In this document: one piece after another, positions 14,830 through 19,715 of the stretch | Position numbering within the stretch: position 1 is the first letter of the stretch | Layout: every line of letters begins with the position of its first letter | Assembly: GCA_963966315.1 (NCBI GenBank) | Contig: CAWZYX010000051.1 | Span: forward strand, 1-19,715 | Length of the DNA: 19,715 nt | Direction: 5' to 3' | DNA from: Winogradskyella_A sp963966315 | GTDB lineage: Bacteria; Bacteroidota; Bacteroidia; Flavobacteriales; Flavobacteriaceae | Position numbers and translations under genes: made by a program | The notes under the pieces: generated by a model | The model's database searches: none | What the model was told of the DNA's origin: nothing | What the model saw: only the letters and a program-made list of their open reading frames with translations

Positions 14830-17800
14830 ATGATCAACAATGCTGTAATCAGGTCCTTGTCAAGGTGTTGTTTACTTATTGCATTCACTTGTTCACTAGC
14901 TGGTTTTTCGCAGACTTTTGATCGCATAGAATCAATAGTTGGTTTTGACTTATTGTCTGAGAATAACGGTGTAGCTGTAGCCGATTATGATGGCGATTAT
15001 GATCTCGATATTTTTGTGGTGGCTATTTCTAAAGAAAACCCTGATAATCCGGAGACCTTTAGTCGCTTATTTCGCAATAACAACGATGGGTCTTTTACCG
15101 ATGTTACTGATTTTGCAGGGTTTATAAATTTGCTCGGAACAGAGGAAGGGGGTGATGAATTTTTTGGATTAGCCGGTCACCGGAGTGGAGCATCCTGGGG
15201 TGACTATAATAATGATGGATTTCCCGACCTTTTTCTAACCAATTCCTTTAAAGTACAACTTTGGAGAAATATTGGAAATGGCACCTTTATTAATGTCACA
15301 GCTGTTTCCGGTTTTGATGATTTAAACGAGTGTCGAAATACCGGGGCAACCTGGTTTGACTATAATAACGATGGATTCCTGGATATCTATATCAATGATT
15401 GGGATGAGTGCGGAAGTAATCAGCTCTACCGTAATAATGGAAATTCAACATTTACTAATGTCACTATCGAAACGGGCATTGAAGCTCAGGACGGTTTGGC
15501 AAGTTACGTAGCGCTGCCATTTGACTTTAATTTAGATGGATTCTTGGATCTCTACGTATCCAATGACTTTGACGAGCCCAATGATCTGTATGTGAATCAA
15601 AATGGGAGTTCATTTGTAAATCAAGCTGAGCAATATGGAGTGAATACTATGGGGGATGATATGGGTATTGCGATTGGAGATTATAATCTGGATGGCTTTT
15701 TTGATCTATTTATTACGGCAATAGATGATAATTTTTTGTTGACCAATAATGGAGACAACACCTTCATTGAAAATGCTGATGCCTTTAATGTTGGAAATAC
15801 ACTCTGGGCCTGGGGTACTAAGTTTTCTGATTTTGATCTGGACGGCGATGAAGATCTTTTTGTGGCAAATGGTTACGAGTTTCAGGATCGAAATGTAGAA
15901 CCGAATTTTTATTTCCGAAATACCCACATTCAGGGAGGAAGTGCTTTTGTAGACGCATCCGCCGAATTGGGTCTTGATGAGATGGCTATCAGCGTAGAAG
16001 CCATAGACTGGGATTATGACAATGACGGAGATGTTGATTTGTTTGTGACCAATAGTAACACTTCTCCTTACTTTTATGAGAACCGTCTCCTTAATTTTGA
16101 TGATGAATCACCGCAAAGCAATTGGGTAAAGATAAAACTTGAAGGAACCGCTTCAAACAGAGATGCCATTGGTACGACCATTACTATTATAACCGAGTCG
16201 GGAACCTACAAACGCTACTATTCGGGAGTTGGGTTTTTAAGTCAGAGTTTACAGCCGGTTCATTTTGGACTAGGAGACTTGTCAGGTATCAGTGAAGTGA
16301 TTATTCACTGGCCTTCTGGTCTGGAAGAAACCTATCAGAATATTGAGGCAAATGGCTTTTATAAAGCTACTGAAGGACAAGGTTTCCAGCTACTTGATGT
16401 TGCGCCAAGTCAGAAGATTTATGGTTGTACAGATCCTCTATCCTGTAATTACGATCCAGGTGCAACTTTAGATGATGGCTCCTGTAGCTTTCTGCAAACA
16501 GGGAGTATCAGCGGAAACCTCAACTCTAGTTTTCTGAGTGTGGAAACTTATTCTTTTCCAATTTCATCGGGCTCCACTGCTCAATGGAATGTTACAGGAG
16601 GAACTATTGAAGAGGGACAAGGTACAGATACTATATCTGTCAAGTGGGAAATCGAAGAGGAAGGACTCGTTAGCGTACGAGAAATCGGTGAAAATTGTGC
16701 CGGGGAAGAACGCTCTGTAGCGGTTAGCCTTACTGCCTCTGATCTGCCCGATAATATATCAATCGCCAGGCTTTGGAACGAGGCCCTGCTGGAGGCCATA
16801 CGAAACGATTTTGCCAGGCCCACCATTCACGCTAGAAATTTATTCCATTGCAGTGTAGCTATGTACGATATATGGGCGGCTTATGATGATAATGCAAGAC
16901 CCTACCTCTTGGGAAATACGGTGAATGGTTTTAGTTCTGAGCTCGAATCATTTATTCCAATCGAACCTCAGGAAGAAGCCCTAAAAAGGGCAATCAGCTA
17001 TGCTATGTATCGCCTGATCTCTTATAGATTTGCAAATGCACCTGAAGCTGAGTTAATTCTTCGAAGAATTAACTTAATTATGGAAAAACTGGATTACGAT
17101 ACTTCCTATGATTCTTTGCTATACGAATTTGGTAATGCGGCAGCCTTAGGCAATTATGTAGCTCAGGTTTTTATTGATTATGGTCTGCAGGATGGTTCCA
17201 GAGAGGCTACAGGCTACGATAATGCTTATTACCAGCCGGTAAATGAACCCTATGGTCTTGAATTAAACGACAATCCTCCAACAGAATTCCCGAACAGATG
17301 GAGGCCTTTGGGTTTAGATATCTTTATTGATCAGGGAGGTAATGTTGTGGACGGTAATGTCCCTGAATTCCTCAGTCCTGAATGGGGCAATGTCTGGGGA
17401 TTTGCTTTAACAGAAGACGATGTTTCACTGTATCAACGCGATGGGAATAATTATAGGGTGTTTCACGACCCACTGGATCCGCCATATATAAGTCTCACCG
17501 AGCATAATGATATGTCCGATGCTTATAAATGGGGCTTTTCCATGGTTTCGGTCTGGCAATCACACCTCGATCCAAACGATGGTGTTATCTGGGATATTTC
17601 TCCCGCAGCCAAAGGAAATGTTGATGTAAGCCTTTATCCTGATGGATACGAAGACTACCCTGATTTTTACAATTTCTTTGATGGCAGTGCAGTTAATGTG
17701 GGCCATTCCCTAAATCCTGCAACAGGGGCTCCATATCAGCCAAATCTGGTTCCCAGGGGCGATTATGCTCGGGTTCTGGCCGAATTTTGGGCAGATGGAC

Positions 17801-18873
17801 CCGATTCGGAAACACCGCCAGGTCACTGGTTCACTATCCTGAATTACGTGAATGATCACCCTTTGTTTGAGAAGCGTTTTCAGGGCGAGGGTGAGGTACT
17901 GGACCCTTTGGAATGGGATGTAAAATCCTATTTTGTCCTGGGTGCAGCCATGCATGATGCAGCTATAGCTGCCTGGAGTGTGAAAGGTTGGTATGATTAC
18001 ATAAGGCCTATATCGGCCATTAGGTACATGGCTGCAGAGCAGGGACAGAGTACCGATCCTGATTTACCCAATTACAGTATTTCCGGTATTCCATTAATAG
18101 AGGGTTATATTGAAGTTGTTGAAGAAGATGATCCTTTGGCTGGCCCGGGAAATGTCAATGTTGGTAAGATTAAACTGTTTACCTGGCGTGGTCATGACTA
18201 TATACAGGATACAGAAGTTGATGTTGCCGGGGTTGGATGGATTCTCGCTGAAGAATGGTATCCCTATCAGCGACCTACTTTTGTAACACCACCCTTTGCC
18301 GGGTATGTTTCAGGGCACTCCACCTATTCTAGAGCTGCAGCAGAGATTTTAACCAAGTTAACAGGTTCGGAATATTTTCCCGGCGGTATGGGTGAGTTCA
18401 TTGCCAGAAAAAATGAATTTCTTGTTTTTGAAGAAGGACCTTCTCAGGATGTCGTTTTACAATGGGCAACCTACAGGGATGCTTCAGATCAAACAAGCTT
18501 GTCGCGGATATGGGGCGGTATTCATCCTCCAGCAGATGATATTCCCGGAAGACTAATTGGGATTGAGGTAGCTGAAGATACCTGGTCCTTCGCACTGCCC
18601 TATTTTAGCGACGAAGCGTCCCCTATAGAGCCAGGAGCAACCGTAAAAGTGTATCCCAATCCTACGCAGGACAGGCGCCTCCATATCACAAATACACAGC
18701 CTACGGATAGGATTGAGCTCTTTGATATCAGAGGGCGAATTATAGGGATACCGCAAATCGATTTTAATGTGCAAAATAATACAAGTACCCTTCACATTTC
18801 TCCATCAACCTCATCAGGGCTTTACATGCTTTCTGTAAATGGGAATACCCAAATGGTGGCAATTGATAGATGA
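14830..18873 (+). CDS. Secreted FG-GAP propeller / ASPIC / vanadium-haloperoxidase-like fusion with type IX sorting tail
   Basis: A 1347-residue exported protein. In order: signal peptide (cut after LAGFS); an FG-GAP/VCBS-type propeller (about 25-425) with seven calcium-loop motifs such as DYNNDGFPDLF near residues 51, 125, 177, 232, 284, 334 and 395; an ASPIC/UnbV-like domain (about 430-515, NWVKIKLEG, HFGLGD, HWPSG); a cysteine-bearing linker GCTDPLSCNYDPGATLDDGS (about 532-553); a PKD-like stretch; a vanadium-dependent haloperoxidase / PAP2-like domain (about 640-1250); and a C-terminal sorting domain from VYPNPTQD (about 1274-1347). The PAP2 signature is complete: K-X6-RP (Lys1052, Arg1059), SGH (His1163) and SR-X5-H-X3-D (Arg1226, His1232, Asp1236), with the same spacing as fungal chloroperoxidase. 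It is either a vanadate halide oxidant or an acid phosphatase; sequence alone does not decide. Its stop overlaps the next start by four bases (ATGA). Confidence 0.9.
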   Translation: MINNAVIRSLSRCCLLIAFTCSLAGFSQTFDRIESIVGFDLLSENNGVAVADYDGDYDLDIFVVAISKENPDNPETFSRLFRNNNDGSFTDVTDFAGFINLLGTEEGGDEFFGLAGHRSGASWGDYNNDGFPDLFLTNSFKVQLWRNIGNGTFINVTAVSGFDDLNECRNTGATWFDYNNDGFLDIYINDWDECGSNQLYRNNGNSTFTNVTIETGIEAQDGLASYVALPFDFNLDGFLDLYVSNDFDEPNDLYVNQNGSSFVNQAEQYGVNTMGDDMGIAIGDYNLDGFFDLFITAIDDNFLLTNNGDNTFIENADAFNVGNTLWAWGTKFSDFDLDGDEDLFVANGYEFQDRNVEPNFYFRNTHIQGGSAFVDASAELGLDEMAISVEAIDWDYDNDGDVDLFVTNSNTSPYFYENRLLNFDDESPQSNWVKIKLEGTASNRDAIGTTITIITESGTYKRYYSGVGFLSQSLQPVHFGLGDLSGISEVIIHWPSGLEETYQNIEANGFYKATEGQGFQLLDVAPSQKIYGCTDPLSCNYDPGATLDDGSCSFLQTGSISGNLNSSFLSVETYSFPISSGSTAQWNVTGGTIEEGQGTDTISVKWEIEEEGLVSVREIGENCAGEERSVAVSLTASDLPDNISIARLWNEALLEAIRNDFARPTIHARNLFHCSVAMYDIWAAYDDNARPYLLGNTVNGFSSELESFIPIEPQEEALKRAISYAMYRLISYRFANAPEAELILRRINLIMEKLDYDTSYDSLLYEFGNAAALGNYVAQVFIDYGLQDGSREATGYDNAYYQPVNEPYGLELNDNPPTEFPNRWRPLGLDIFIDQGGNVVDGNVPEFLSPEWGNVWGFALTEDDVSLYQRDGNNYRVFHDPLDPPYISLTEHNDMSDAYKWGFSMVSVWQSHLDPNDGVIWDISPAAKGNVDVSLYPDGYEDYPDFYNFFDGSAVNVGHSLNPATGAPYQPNLVPRGDYARVLAEFWADGPDSETPPGHWFTILNYVNDHPLFEKRFQGEGEVLDPLEWDVKSYFVLGAAMHDAAIAAWSVKGWYDYIRPISAIRYMAAEQGQSTDPDLPNYSISGIPLIEGYIEVVEEDDPLAGPGNVNVGKIKLFTWRGHDYIQDTEVDVAGVGWILAEEWYPYQRPTFVTPPFAGYVSGHSTYSRAAAEILTKLTGSEYFPGGMGEFIARKNEFLVFEEGPSQDVVLQWATYRDASDQTSLSRIWGGIHPPADDIPGRLIGIEVAEDTWSFALPYFSDEASPIEPGATVKVYPNPTQDRRLHITNTQPTDRIELFDIRGRIIGIPQIDFNVQNNTSTLHISPSTSSGLYMLSVNGNTQMVAIDR

Positions 18874-19481
18874 TAATGGACCACTCTATAAAGCCTATTG
18901 ATCATTATCTTCCAGAGCCTGCTGTTGAGCCTGTTTTTGCCTTATTGAAAGAGGAGCATGTAGAAATAAAAGTTAAACGCGAACGAAAAACCAGGCATGG
19001 GGATTATCGCCGCCTACCTAAAGGGCACCATCAGATCACTGTAAACTCTAGTTTAAATCCCTATAAATTTCTGATCACTCTCATTCATGAAATAGCCCAT
19101 TTAAAAGCTTACCAGTCATTTGGTCGGAGCATAAAGCCTCACGGCCAAGAGTGGAAATTCACTTTTCAGCACCTAATGTTACCATTTCTAAATCCACATG
19201 TTTTTCCGCCTGAGCTGCTTCCAACATTAGCACAACACTTTAAAAACCCCAGAGCCAGTAGCGATACTGATTACGCCCTTGCACTTGCCCTAAAAAAATA
19301 CAATCCCTCATCAGATTTGATCATGGTCTCCGAGATTGGAATTGGACAAACATTTTCATTGTACAACGGTAAGATTTTTAAGCGAGGAGAAAAACGGAGA
19401 AAACGGATTGAATGTATGGAGGTAAAAACAGGGAGAATTTATTTATTTAATCCACTGGCCGAAGTTAATTTGTTACAATAA
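18870..19481 (+). CDS. SprT-like zinc metalloprotein
   Basis: A 203-residue cytoplasmic protein of the SprT/Spartan-like family, whose members have a gluzincin-type zinc protease core. The motif LIHEIAHLKA supplies His73, Glu74 and His77. HGQEWK supplies the third ligand, His91, 14 residues on. A basic C-terminal segment (KRGEKRRKRIECMEVKTGRIYLF) resembles the beta-strand part of the usual SprT zinc ribbon but has only one cysteine, so a C4 zinc ribbon is absent. The start at 18870 overlaps the stop of the haloperoxidase-like gene (ATGA), implying translational coupling; a second ATG two codons later is possible. It precedes manC by 28 bases. The biological substrate is unknown. Confidence 0.87.
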   Translation: MIMDHSIKPIDHYLPEPAVEPVFALLKEEHVEIKVKRERKTRHGDYRRLPKGHHQITVNSSLNPYKFLITLIHEIAHLKAYQSFGRSIKPHGQEWKFTFQHLMLPFLNPHVFPPELLPTLAQHFKNPRASSDTDYALALALKKYNPSSDLIMVSEIGIGQTFSLYNGKIFKRGEKRRKRIECMEVKTGRIYLFNPLAEVNLLQ

Positions 19482-19509
19482 AAAGCAATATTTTAGTATC
19501 ATTACAATT

Positions 19510-19715
19510 ATGAGCAAAAGCAAAGATTATTATGCCATTTTGATGGCTGGTGGAGTAGGATCACGATTCTGGCCGGTAAGTACTGAACAATTTCCAAAGC
19601 AATTTCACGATATGCTAGGAACGGGCAGTACATTGATACAAAAAACTTTTCAGCGACTGAGCAGAGTGATACCCGAAGAGAATATTTTCATTTTAACCAA
19701 CGCAAAATATAAGGA
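19510..19715 (+). CDS. manC: Mannose-1-phosphate guanylyltransferase (5' part, runs off the right edge)
   Basis: Makes GDP-mannose from mannose-1-phosphate and GTP, for surface polysaccharide and glycoprotein sugars. Only the first 68 codons are in the window. They contain the nucleotidyltransferase signature AILMAGGVGSRFWPVS, with the sugar-nucleotide loop GGVGSRFWP, followed by FPKQFHDMLGTGSTLIQKT and ENIFILTNAKY. The Phe/Trp in SRFWPVS and the FPKQF segment point to the GDP-mannose enzyme rather than glucose-1-phosphate thymidylyl- or uridylyltransferases. It follows the SprT-like gene by 28 bases and is probably on the same transcript; TATTTTAG in that gap is one base off a -7 box but is weak. 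Confidence 0.9.
   Translation, partial: MSKSKDYYAILMAGGVGSRFWPVSTEQFPKQFHDMLGTGSTLIQKTFQRLSRVIPEENIFILTNAKYK

Overview
This window reads as chromosomal DNA of a gliding or type IX-secreting member of the Bacteroidota, most likely a marine Flavobacteriaceae. The base composition is AT-rich and start codons lack clear Shine-Dalgarno sequences. Several upstream regions carry exact matches to the Bacteroidota -7 box TAnnTTTG. The genes gldJ, porU and porV lie together, and one predicted exported protein ends in a type IX sorting tail. There are no tRNA or rRNA genes, no transposase, and no CRISPR array.

Layout. Positions 1-226 are intergenic and hold two copies of a 55-base direct repeat, one with a terminator-like hairpin facing murF. 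On the minus strand follow murF (227-1513) and gldJ (1582-3258), separated by a strong intrinsic terminator that ends just before the murF start. A 251-base divergent control region with a centred 12-bp inverted repeat separates gldJ from the rightward run porU (3510-7382), porV (7443-8714), cdd (8753-9235), pdhA (9395-10393), pdhC (10397-12031) and a short-chain dehydrogenase (12101-12784). Tail to tail with that run lies a minus-strand cbpA-cbpM pair (13984 to 12786), in which cbpA has a frameshift close to its 3' end. A second rightward run starts at 14143: a HAD phosphatase, a 1347-residue secreted propeller/vanadium-haloperoxidase-like protein, an SprT-like metalloprotein whose start overlaps the previous stop, and the first 68 codons of a mannose-1-phosphate guanylyltransferase running off the right edge.

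How the genes fit together. PorU (sortase), PorV (outer-membrane shuttle) and GldJ (outer-membrane lipoprotein of the gliding/secretion machine) are core type IX components. The large protein at 14830-18873 has the signal peptide and C-terminal domain expected of a client of that system. MurF (cell wall), Cdd (pyrimidine salvage), PdhA/PdhC (pyruvate to acetyl-CoA) and ManC (GDP-mannose) are housekeeping functions. The points most worth checking are the haloperoxidase-like fusion, the cbpA frameshift that breaks its coupling to cbpM, the symmetrical gldJ/porU control region, terminators placed directly before the next start codon, and the structured repeat at the left edge.
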